A DNA stretch of 64,000 nt, taken from positions 6,893,001 through 6,957,000 of the forward strand of contig CM074865.1 of NCBI GenBank assembly GCA_037501455.1. Direction: 5' to 3'. Shown in pieces: positions 34,536 through 46,400 of this stretch (the stretch's first letter is position 1; each line of letters opens with the position of its first letter). A program made the translations under genes and the position numbers. Under the pieces are notes generated by a model. It was not told the DNA's origin, did not search any database, and worked only from the letters and a program-made list of their open reading frames with translations. Source of the stretch: Lantana camara. Lineage: Eukaryota > Streptophyta > Magnoliopsida > Lamiales > Verbenaceae.

Positions 34536-34920
34536 CTATGATGCACGGACACTTCTAAAAATATTATTTTGCCATGTCGTGTTGTGTTGGATACCGTGTC
34601 TGACGTTCCTCATATGGAAAATTCTAAAAAAATTCGTGTCGCCGTATCCATGTCGTGTCGTCATATCCGTATCCGTTCATCGTAACTCTTGACCATTTTT
34701 ATTAAAAAAGAAACGGTGAAATTTTAGTTTTACAAACATATATCTATACTATATATTAAGCGAGAGAGGCAAAGTTGGTCTCTTGAACTTGGTCTCTAAT
34801 TCTTTTTTTATTTAATTATTTATTTTTCTTCATCACATACAGAGCGTGTCTCGACTCCACTTTTTTCTTGCCTCACTTTTGTTCTCTTCTTTTATATTTT
34901 TTTTTCTCATACTTTTTAAA
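34536..34920. other. Intergenic sequence
   Basis: AT-rich stretch with CGTGTCG-type imperfect repeats (34575-34680). No gene is supported. Confidence 0.35.
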
Positions 34921-37029
34921 GATAATTACATCTTAACCCCTTCTGAGTTTCGTATATTACAATTGGACCCTTGTTAATCATTTTATTACAGTTTAACCCC
35001 TTCTAAAATTACTAAATGGTGAAGAAAATGTAGGGTTCCGTTAAAATATTCACGTAATATCCAAATAATTGTGAAATGATCATTATGTTTGTGTAGCGCC
35101 CGCAGCGGCGAGCCACCACATCCCCCGCACCTAGCCCCGAACCCAGATATGAAATAGAAATCCATACATGAGCTCAAGACTAAGCGAACGGGAACCTACA
35201 CACACTCGCTAGGCCGGGTGGAGCTAAGACAGAACCAGAGCACGCAAAACAAGAAGAAAGCGGAAGCATATAACAAAATCCAAGAATATAAATCCACAAA
35301 AACGGGTTCAACTATCCCTAGAAGCCTGTCCCGAAAATAGAACATAACAAAAGTTCATAAGATTCATTCATAAATCATTGACAAATGCATAATATATACA
35401 TACTTCAATGATCAAAACCGAATCATATACATAATGTGACCGAACGCAAATGATAATGCAACTCGAACTAGGAGACTAGAACTGGACCAACACACGACTC
35501 CGCCTAGCACGACCCCAAACCTGCAATCTGAAAAGTTGAAAGGAGAGGGTCAGTCCACCGACTGAGTGAGGGGGCTAACGCACACCCACACACACATATA
35601 TATATAGAGCAAAACACGTAATAAACCAAAGACTATGAATCGGGATAGGGTTTTGCACACTAAAGTCATTTGCGAATCACTTCTATCCCGTTCCATAATC
35701 AACATATCTAATGAATTCTTATAACCGGCGAGTACGGGCACCTAGTCCATCCTGGGCTTCTCCGATTAATTACACAGGCAAATAAAATCAAACGTAAAAC
35801 ATACTTACACATTAGCCTCCTTCTCCGGTGATGGAAGGGTTACGCGACCCTAGCCATCCATTACAGTCGAGGGGAGTGCAAGCTACTCCAAACCCTCAGG
35901 ATCTCCATCACTCACCAAACCTCCTGGTGAGATAAGGGGTAATCCAAACTAACTGTGGAGATGTATACAGGGGTCATAACCGGCGACTCCATGGCCGTCC
36001 CGGGTCCCCCTTACCTATAACTCCGGGGCCCATCATTACCAATACGAATCAATACATTACAACTTAACTCATTAACGTACTTAACTCGCTACAGAACTTA
36101 AAATATAACTTACGTACCTTATCGGAGCATACCTTACCTTGCAACTTAGCATATGCTATACACATACCTCTCCGTGTCATCCTAATCCGTAGCTAGCATG
36201 AAGATACATGGTTTGGAGCATAGCCTCATTGCAAAACATTTTAAGCTTATATACGTTCATACTTATATTTCAAACTGTTAATCATAAGATAAAATCATAA
36301 ATGTATTATAAGGCATGTATCTAGTATGTAGATATATAATATATTCGCGTGCGGGTGAGAAATCATCGCATTTAGGCTATAGGTCGCTTATCTAAAATAA
36401 AAGGTCCTAAACCTCACCTTTTACCAAAAGTGCTCCCGAGAGACAGTTGACGACCAATAAGAAGCTAAATGGTGGAACCGACACCTCCCGAGCCAAACTT
36501 TGAGACAAACAAATACAAACTTATAACTTAGACTCAATCATGAACCACTTAGACGCACGACAATGCTCATGAATATAATGGATGCAAATGCAATGAAATA
36601 ATGCATCTCTTAAGTCATTTAAATTCAAAATTCGTATAAAACGTATCATATCACTTCATAATTTAAATCCATAATTAAAAGGTCACATTTCATGAAATAA
36701 TATCATACTATTTAAATCATTAAATTGATAGCTTTTAAATTCATATTAATTAAGTATATAACATAATATATATATAACATACATTACATATTTACACACT
36801 AGCATAATATATACACATATATTCACACACGTACTAGCACTATAATACATAACAATTAAGAACAAATGCATGGAAAAAGGATTTTAAAACAAGTGTAACA
36901 TGCATGCAATTCCTTCACCACACCACATCATATTCCATGCAACAATTATAAACGTAGCACACACTAGGAAGTGAACAATATGCATTTAATTCTAACAACA
37001 TGAATTAGAAAGAAAGAAGCAAACAAGTT

Positions 37030-37180
37030 GGTAAATACCATCTCCCCTCCCGGGGAGATTTCCTTCTCAAAATGTCCCCTCCCGGGGACTTTCATGCAGA
37101 AATTTTTTGCATAGAAGGTCCCCGGCCGGGGACTTTTCAAGAGCAAAATCTCCCCACCCGAGGAGATGAGTTCAGCCGCG
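37030..37180. repeat. Cluster of GC-rich palindromes
   Basis: At least four short palindromic motifs of the type CTCCCCTCCCGGGGAG, GTCCCCTCCCGGGGAC, GTCCCCGGCCGGGGAC and CTCCCCACCCGAGGAG lie at about 45-50-bp spacing within AT-rich sequence of the solo-LTR-like element. Confidence 0.75.
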
Positions 37181-38312
37181 GGAGAGGCGAATTCCAGCCC
37201 TGTTCAGCCCTAAAAACCATATCAATCCAATACCAAATCATAGAGGCATGTTAGGGCATAAAAGAAGGCATCAAAACAACTCAAAAACCTCCTCAATCAG
37301 GCTGGAAATCGGACAACAGCTCAGGCAAAGATCCTTTTAAAATCCTTCAACTACCACCAAAGTCAGGTTCATGCAACAATAAATGAGGCATAAGTGATCA
37401 AGTTTATAGCACCAAATCAAGAAGAAACGCACTACAAGAAAAAGCCCGAATTCCGACGGGAAAAAACCGACGGAAAATTTCGTCGGTTTCCCGTCTGAAT
37501 TTCCAACGGCAAACCGACGGAATTCCAACAGCTTTTCCGTCGGTTGGAATTCCGTCGGAATATTTGGCGGCATATAAAAAAAAATTGCGCCAAATATACC
37601 GATGGGATTTCCCGTCGGTTTTTCGTCGGAATTTCAATGAAATAAAAATTCCGACAGAAAACCGACGGGAAATCCCGTCGGTATTTTTTTATTCAACATT
37701 AAAAAATACGAAATAAACTTTCCGACGGAAAACCGACGGGAAAATCCAGTCGGTATTTTTTTATTCATTAAAAATTACCGACGGGATTTCCCGTCGGTTT
37801 TCCGTCAGAAATTCAACGAAATAAAAATTCCGACGGAAACCCGACGGGAAAATCCCGTCGATATTTTTTTATTCTACATTAAAAAAATACCGAGGGGATT
37901 TTCCGTCGGTTTTCCGTCGGAATTTCAATGAAATAAAAATTCCGTTGGTTTTCCGTTGGAATTTTTCAATCAAATTTAATTAGAAAAATACGATTATAGT
38001 TAATACAAATAATTATATATAATTGTTTGCACTAATAATTCGCGTTTATTGACTTTGTGTAAATATCGGATAAATAGTACAAACAATTTATAAATTTTGA
38101 TATCAAAGTGGATTTTCAATTTTCGATCTTCATCATCTTATTTTACTTTTATTAATTGGTTTGATCTTTTTCAACTTCAGATTTAGCTTATTATTAATTT
38201 GGGGAAGAACACATTTATATAGGTTTAGGATTCAAGAGTTAGAGTTCAACTCAAACTTATTTAATAATTATCTCTTGTATTTTTTTTTTTTAAAGAGATA
38301 AATATAATATAA

Positions 38313-38315
<3 letters not shown>

Positions 38316-38376
<61 letters not shown>
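38316..38376. repeat. (AT)n microsatellite
   Basis: About 60 bp of nearly pure AT dinucleotide repeat inside the CACTA element. Confidence 0.9.
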
Positions 38377-38378
<2 letters not shown>

Positions 38379-38649
38379 TATATTATATATAATATGTGTA
38401 CAGATATTATGTATATTACAGTATGTATAATAATAGATATTATACTATGTATAATATGTGTACATATATTATGTATATTACAGTATGTATAATACGCTAG
38501 CAATTTTTATATGATATCTCAATAAATATGATTATATTTAATTTAAATAATTATATATTTAAAATTTTATATTTTAAATTAATAATAAAAAAGTATTTAA
38601 ATAATTAATTGAAATAAGTGTATAAATATATTTAAAGACATAATATTAA

Positions 38650-38850
38650 TAAGAAGTAAGTTGGCCAAGTGGTAAGGGAGTCACCATTCTTTCTTGAAGA
38701 CGCGAGTTCGAATCCCTTCGTGCGCAATTATCCCGAGAATTAATTCTCGCATTTGGGTGGCTCGAGCTCGGTCGGTGGCTTGTCCGAGGAATTGGTATGG
38801 CTCGTTTCCGATGTGGTGTGGGTGTCACAAATGATTTTTTTTATTTTTTT
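38650..38850 (+). mobile_element. SINE-like tRNA-derived sequence in the CACTA element
   Basis: An A-box-like TTGGCCAAGTGGTAAGGG (about 38660) is followed 40 bp later by a B box GAGTTCGAATCCC (38703-38715). A GC-richer body with no T-stem/acceptor pairing and a T-rich end follow. This fits a tRNA-derived SINE rather than a functional tRNA. Confidence 0.6.
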
Positions 38851-39465
38851 AATTTATTTATTTTCAATCAATTTCCGACGGAATACCGATGGAAAATTCG
38901 GTTGGAATTCCGTTTGTTAACTCGAAAATTAAAATTTTTTTGCTCCGTTGGAAAAAAAATCCGACGGGAATTTTCCGTCGATTTTCCGTTGGAAATTACT
39001 TCGTTGGGAAAAAAAAATGTTCGTTCGAATTCCATCGGAAATATGTTTCCAACGAAAAACCGACGGAACGGACCCGTCGAGACCCAATTCCGAGGATACG
39101 TTTTCCAACGGGCGCCTTCCCGTCGGTTTTCCGTCGAAATTCGGTTTTCCCGACGGAAAACCGACGGGATTTCCGAAAATTCCGTCGGAAAATGCCCGTC
39201 GGTTTTCGGGCTTTTTTTTGTAGTGATGCCAAGGAAGTCATGTAATTCAAATTTGAGCTTAAACCTAACTATTCATTCAAATGCCCAAAACCATATCATT
39301 CATGGATCAAACTCAGAAAATTATGGATGAAAATGATCATATAAACTTGGAGATATCAAATATATACTTAGCTCTTGAAGATGATGGAGGAAAATGAAGA
39401 TTGGAGCTCAAAAACATCCTTGGGTGCAAAGTGACAGGAATGGACTGTTGCTGCTCCAACAGTCC

Positions 39466-40357
39466 TGATGGGGTCAAAATACGATCGACCCACATGAAGA
39501 CACGTGGCATCGCCGAGCTGATGACATCTGTCTCCACAAGGCTGCACCCATCAGCGCACGAGCGCTAAGCCATGCGCTAAGCCAGCCGCCATCAAGGGTG
39601 CATCCATCTGCGCACGAGCGCCAAGCCCAACAAGCGCAATCCTTCTTCAAGGAGTTAAGTCCATCGAGCGCTATCACTCCCACGAGCGTCCAACAAACTG
39701 AACGATTGGTACACCCACGTGCCAAGGGAGCACTCTTCGAGCGTCACACTCCCTCAGAGTGGCCTCCCCTATGGCTCGTCACTTGAACTGGAGCCTTCAT
39801 CCCCCTCAGCGGATATCTTGGCCTCCAATACTCCAGGTTGTCACGAGCGCGCTCTCAAGCCCTCGTCACCAACCACCCACATGGCTCTCTGACACAACGT
39901 ACATGCCCGCGCACCTGCCATTGTTGCTAGCACTAACTTTTGGGCCGCTTTTGCAGAAGATTCCTCCTAGGTTTCTCTCTCACAGCGCCACGTGTTAGGG
40001 CAACATTCGGCCAGGACCACTTGAGGCAAATGACCAAAGGGCCCTTGACCCTCAACTATAAATAACCCAAGTCATCTTCTACACTGTAAGCATTCTGAAG
40101 CATTCTCTAAGCTTTCTTCATCACTGCAACTGTAACTGAGCTTACACTTATCTTCATACATTGAACTGACTTGAGCGTCGGAGAGCCAAACTGGGTATCA
40201 CCCCCAGTTCCCCCAGCTTGGCCTTCTGACTCTTCTTGTGCTTGTCCCAACAGGTTGAACCCCTTTCTCTTTTTCCGGCGAAGCTCCGGTGGTTTCCTCC
40301 ACAAAATACAAATCGTAAAGTGATCGGATTCAGACCCATCCATTCCTGGACCCATCA
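39466..40357 (+). repeat. Gypsy copy 2, 5' LTR
   Basis: TGATGGGGTC...CCCATCA, 892 bp, same as 51497-52388. The TATA box TATAAATAA lies at 40057-40065. CACGTG cores occur at about 39502, 39716 and 39988. Confidence 0.95.
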
Positions 40358-40377
40358 TTTTTGGCGCCGTCTGTGGG
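40358..40377 (+). other. Primer-binding site, gypsy copy 2
   Basis: TTTTTGGCGCCGTCTGTGGG directly abuts the 5' LTR and is the same as in copy 1. Confidence 0.8.
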
Positions 40378-40448
40378 AAACCAGTCTTCCATATTCTTCC
40401 TTTCTTTTTGTTGGTAGAAAAACAAGCACATCTTCGTTTTCAACAGCC

Positions 40449-43400
40449 ATGGTTGCAACGAGATCTGGAGCTGTTGGAGGAGGAGAAAACACCTCCCAAG
40501 ATGCAAACATCGTTCTTCCCGTCACCGCTATTGGCGGAGCACTGCCACCTACCGTCGCTGATGGTGGAGCACCTCCCCCCGCAGGAGTGACTCCACAAGC
40601 AGAATCCCCCGTACCACCACCTGCACCGCCGGCACCACGGGTTCCCACCACCGCGGGAGGAGTTTCTCTCTCAGTTCCACCGCCGCTTGCACAGAATTCC
40701 GGGGTCCATCCCCAAATGAACCTTGGAATGCAAGGTTACCTGATGCCTCCTCCTGGATACTCCCTTACTCCGGCAATGATGATGCCACCAGTCCAGCCAT
40801 ACCATGCCGGACAACTCCAGCTCCCAGTGGTGGTCCCCAGGGAGATTGAAGGAGTGGAGTTACCTCCACTGACCACCCAACAATTGAGGGCTCTATACGC
40901 CCAATGTGAGGTTCAGGCGACTCAGGGGGCATGGGAAAGGTTCCATTCCATGTACTTTCCCTCTGGGCAGGCCACTCAGGTTGCGGCCCCTTTAGGCGGA
41001 CAGCAAAACTTTCCCCTCAGAGAAGCCCAGGCTGTCCTGAGGGCACAACCACCACCACCACCAACGAGAGAAGTGCCCCAGCAGGAGGGCAACGAGCGCG
41101 TCTCCGTGGGCAGGAACAAAGAGCCCACGGAGCGAGTGAACGAAAATGAAGGAGACTCTCATGTCTCCAGGAGGGGCTCACGAGCCCACAAGGATAAGCA
41201 AGTAGAAGTAAATCCTGACGTCCTCGCGGCTGTGCAAGACCAGCTGCAGGGCCTCAAGGATATCGTGGGACAGCTCTCACGAGGGCGCTCAACTCAGATC
41301 TCCCATAGTCGGGATGAACGGGTTGACGCCAGGAGCACCCGCACCAAGGACCCTCCACCAAGGGTCCCCCGTCGCAAGGAGCCGGAGGAAAATTTCGGCA
41401 CGTACGAATATCACCCACTGGCGAGAGGTTCACCCCTCGTCGAAGAAGTTCTGATGGCCCAGGCCGGCATGGCCAAAGTCCCCACATCCATCAACAGATA
41501 CGACGGGACAACCGATCCAGCGGAGCACTTGGATCATTTTGTGCATCTCATGCACCTTTACGAGCATTCCAGCCATTACTGGGCGAAAGTGTTTGTCACT
41601 TCCTTGGTGGGGATGGCTCAAGAATGGTATAAGCGCCTGCCACCGCGCTCGATCCACTCGTATGAAGAGTTGGCCGATGCCTTCCTCAACCACTTCAACT
41701 CTTTGAAGGCACCCGTCACCGCACCCACAGCGCTTTACAACGTGGTGCAAAGCAAGAGCGAATCACTGCGCTCGTTCTTCGCCCGCTTCAATAAGGAGAT
41801 CTTGCAGGTGGAAAGGCCCTCGATGGATTTCTTGATCCCAGTTCTCTTCCAGGCTGTGGATCACAAGCAGTATGTGAGCAAAAAATTTGCCGACGCCATC
41901 GTGGAGAGAAGGCCTGGGACCCTCATGGGCCTAAGAGAAATAGCCGAGCCGTTCTTCGCGCTCGAAGATATGTATGGGACGAATGGTCCCCGTCATCACA
42001 GCCCCGCCCGGAACGAGCGACCTCATCACGAGCGGGGGCGGGATGTGGCAGTCAAGAAAGAGCGCCCTCAAGAGCGCAGGAGGTCGCCACCACCCCCTCG
42101 TCGATTCGAGCGCATTCCGCTCACCCGGCCAAATTCAGAAGTCTACAATCTCTCTGATAAGAAGCTCTTCAAAAGACCCATCAAAATGAGAGAAACAGAC
42201 TCACTAAGGCGCTCGAATAAATACTGCGCCTTCCACAAGCAGAGAGGGCACGACACGGATGAGTGCCGACAGTTGGAGGCTGAAATCCAAAGGCTCGTTG
42301 CAGGGGGCCATCTGAAAGAATTTGTCCGGGTGCTCGAACGCTACGATGAACAATGCAACGAGCGCTCCGGAAGGAGAAGAAGGAGCCCTTCCCGGTCAAA
42401 GAGCCCAAGGGGTAGGGGACCCCCGGAAAGCAGCAGTCGCCGAGGCAACAAAGGCAAAGCCCCTGAGCAGGAGAACGAGCCCTTTGCAGTCATAAATATG
42501 ATTGCAGGAGGCTCATCAGGGGGGGATTCAAACGCCTCCCGACGGAGGCACATACGGAGCTACAACCAACGCCCAGTAGTGCCCAAGCCTATCTACGCTA
42601 TCCAGAGATCAAGCGCTCCAAAATCAAGAGAAAATGATGTAATAGGCTTTGATGATAGGGATCTAGAACATATTGTAACGCCCCATGGGGAGGGTGTAAC
42701 CTCAGATTGCCCCATGGTGGTTAATTTAGATGTTCATAACCATGTTGTAAAAAGAGTATTGGTTGATAGTGGAAGCTCCGTTAATGTTTTGCCTTACTCT
42801 ACATTCTTAAAAATGAAGGTTGATCTCCCGCTCGAGCCTCTTAAAACAGCCCTCATTGGCTTTGGAGGCTCAGAAGTTGTCCCCCGAGGGCAAATACGCC
42901 TGGCTACTTCATTCGGACGAGCCCCTCAGCGCAAAACGCTTCTGGTAACGTACGCGGTGGTGGAGATTGACATCCCGTACAACATCATAATCGGGCGCCC
43001 TGCCCTCGTGGATTTTAAAGCTATCATCTCCACCTACCACCAGAAGATTAAGTTTCCTACTTCCGAGGGCGTTGGAGAAGTACTCTGCAATGTACGAGAG
43101 GCTTGGGAGTGTTACATGATGTCCCTCAGAAAGCCTAAAGCGGAGAAAACCTTCCATGTCGGCTCCACCAAGAAGTCAGTGGATTTCCCCAATTTAGACG
43201 AGGACAGCCCAGCAAGGAAACGGGCGAAATTGAACAAGAAGAAGAATAAGAAGAAGAGGGGAGACAACGGGGAGAATCCCCTCGAAAATGTCCCCCCAGG
43301 GGTCGTTGGTGAATCGTCCTCAGGAGAAGATGAGGCGGAAGAGGGTGAACCAGCATCTGGCGATCGTTTAACAGGAAAGAAGAGGGCGCTCGAACTTCCT

Positions 43401-46400
43401 CGCCCAGAGGTAAGGATCGAACCCTCGGAAAAATTCCTTACCATTGAGCTGGAACCTGGAAACAAAGATAAGACTACACAGATCGGCTCAAACCTCTCAG
43501 GGCCTTCTCAGATCATGATGATTGATTTTCTAAGGGAGAACAAGGATGTATTCGCATGGAAAGCCTCTGATCTCACAGGGATTGACCCGAGCGTCATTGT
43601 CCATAGACTTAATGTGGATCCATCTTTCAAGCCTATCAAGCAGAAAAAACGAGATGTACATGGCTTTCGAAAGAAAGTCATTGAAGAGGAAGTCAATAAG
43701 CTCTTGGAGGCTCAGTATATCGAGCCCATCTTGTATCCGGAGTGGCTGTGCAACGTAGTCTTGGTGCCCAAGAGCGCAAATAAATGGCGCATGTGCAATG
43801 ATTTCACGGATCTCAACAAGGCTTGCCCTAAAGATCCTTACCCGCTGCCCCGGATTGATCAATTGGTGGATTCGACCGCTGGCTGCGAGCTCATGAGCAT
43901 GATGGACGCTTTCCAGGGGTACTATCAGATCTTTATGGCCCCGGAAGACCGCCCCAAAACTTCGTTCGTTGTCCATATGGGGGTATATTGTTTCTTGGTC
44001 ATGCCCTTTGGACTTAAGAACGCCGGAGCTACCTATCAGCGGCTCGTCAATAAGATGTTTGAAAGTGAAATTGGGAGGTCCATGGAGGTCTATGTGGATG
44101 ATATGATTGTCAAAAGCGAGCGCCAGGATTCCCATTTGAAGGATCTCAAGCGCACGTTTTCAATTTTGCGCCAATATGGGATGAAGTTGAATCCCTCGAA
44201 GTGCACCTTTGGTGTACAAGGGGGAAAGTTCTTGGGATACATGGTCAGTCAGAGGGGAATTGAGGCCAATCCGGAGAAGATCAAGGCCATCTTGGAAATT
44301 CCTTCCCCTCGAAATTTGCGGGAAGTACAGGTCTTGGTAGGCAAAATCATCTCGTTGAACAGGTTTATTTCACGCTCGGCAGACAGGAACCTTCCCTTCT
44401 TCAAAATCTTGAGGAACGCACGTAACTTTGCTTGGACAGAGGAATGCGAAAGGGCGCTGCAGGATATGAAGGCTTATTTATCGAGCGCTCCACTGCTGAC
44501 TAAGCCTGTCGAAGGCGAAAGGTTATTCATGTATCTTTCTGTCTCTCCTGAAGCCACGAGCGCGGTTCTGGTCGCTGTACGGGAGCGGAAACATTTGCCT
44601 GTCTATTATCTGAGCAAAACCTTGCAAGGAGCCGAAAAGAAATATTTGGAGATTGAGAAATTTGCGTTCGCTCTTATTAACGCCTCAAGAAGGCTAAGGC
44701 CTTACTTTCAAGCGCATTCCATAACAGTTCTCACCGACCAACCCTTGAAACAAGTATTGTCCAAGCCAGACGTATCTGGCAGATTAATCAAGTGGGCCAT
44801 CGAATTGAGCCAGTTTGACTTATGCTTCGAGCCCAGGACCGCGATACAAGCTCAGGTTATGGCGGATCTGTTGGTTGAACGTTTTGGTTTCGAACCCGCC
44901 GCTGTGGAGAATGAGGGGTTATGGGTACTGCACACGGATGGTTCCTCAACCTCTCAAGGGGGAGGAATAGGAGTGGCCCTCAGAAACCCCGATGGGATTG
45001 AACTGGACTTTGCGATCAAGCTGGATTTCCAAGTCACTAACAATGAAGCAGAATATGAAGCCCTCGTGCAAGGTTTGAACATAGCTTTTCAGAATGGAGC
45101 CTCCAGAATCACTGCTTATGTGGATTCACAGTTAATAGCGAGCCAGATTGAAGGAGCATATGAGGCTCGAGAAACCACCATGATACAGTACTTAAAGAAA
45201 GCCAAAGAAATCATTGGGAAGTTCAAGGAATTTCATCTACTTCAGGTGCCACGAGGAGAAAACGAGCGAGCGGACGCTCTGTCAAAGTTTGCGTCAGCTT
45301 TAGAGGGTACTTCTGAACGATCTGTCACGTTCCTTAGGACTGAGGAACCTTTGATCAAAGAAAGAGTCGCCACCAAGATAATCGCTATGATTGATCCAAA
45401 CGAGCCCTGCTGGCTTGATGACGTCATCATTTTCCTTAAGGATGGAATTCTTCCCACTGACAAGGTGGAAGCTAGGAAAATCCGAAATAAGGCCCCTCGT
45501 TTCGCTTTGGATCCCGAGGGGAGGTTGTTCAAAAAATCATTTCAAGGACCCCCAATGAGATGCCTAAGGCCCTCACAAGCAAAGGAGACGCTCGAACACA
45601 TTCATAACGGGAGCTGTGGAAATCATTCTGGGGGGCGTATTTTGGCAAAAAAGGTTCTGAGAAGTGGGTTTTATTGGCCTACAGTTCTCCAAGACGCCAT
45701 TGAATTTTCGAGGAAGTGCCCCAAATGCCAATTTCATTCAAATCTCCCTCAATTGCCAGCCGCACAAATGATCCCAATAGACGTCTCTTGGCCTTTTGAC
45801 CAGTGGGGAATAGACATTGTGGGCCCCTTACCCATAGCTGCAGGACAAAGGAGGTTTGTCATTCTAGCCGTCGACTACTTCACCAAGTGGGCCGAGGCTG
45901 AAGCTGTTGCAAAAATCACTTTCAAGGTTGTAAGGGACTTTATTTGGAAGAACATCATCTGCAGGTACGGAATACCGAGGGTGCTCATATCTGACAATGG
46001 ATCCCAGTTCATAGCAGCTGACACACGAGAGTGGTGTTCCGAGTTGGGGATAGAACAGCGATTTACCTCTGTAGGACATCCACAATCCAATGGGCAAGCA
46101 GAAGTTACCAATAGAATCATCTTGCAGCATCTAAAAACCATGCTGGAAAGCAAGAAAGGTGAATGGGCTGAGGAGCTGCAAGGAGCGCTTTGGGCTTATC
46201 GTACCACCCCACGAGCGGCCACTGGAGAAACCCCTTACGCGCTCGTTTACGGTTCAGAAGCAATGATACCGGCGGAAATAGTAAATGAATCCGCTCGTGT
46301 CGGCTATTTCGAGCCTCAGCTCAACGACGGCAACAGGGGTTTGGAGTTGGACTTACTGGATGAAAGGAGAGACCGAGCGTGGGCTAAAATCCACCACTAT

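Larger units (their letters stand above)
37430..39225. mobile_element. Non-autonomous CACTA transposon
   Basis: A 1,796-bp element with CACTACAAGAAAAA at the left end and TTTTTTTTGTAGTG at the right end, the typical CACTA termini. The 3-bp flanks are ACG and ATG, one mismatch that CpG decay could explain. Both subterminal regions are packed with CCGACGGAAA / TTTCCGTCGG motifs in both orientations, the presumed transposase-binding repeats. No transposase frame is present. The centre holds an (AT)n run and a tRNA-derived SINE-like sequence. Confidence 0.88.

Noticed and set aside
38660..38716. Functional tRNA gene
   Set aside because: A- and B-box motifs are present, but acceptor and anticodon stems do not pair and the sequence continues into a SINE-like body.
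38797..39330. Arg/Phe-rich open frames over the CACTA right end
   Set aside because: They come from the repeated CCGACGGAAA motif having no stops in several frames on both strands, not from coding.
40236..40448. Gag-pol start at 40236 (71 extra codons)
   Set aside because: This part lies in the 5' LTR and primer-binding site. Copy 1 starts at the equivalent of 40449, and retroviral-type translation starts after the primer site.
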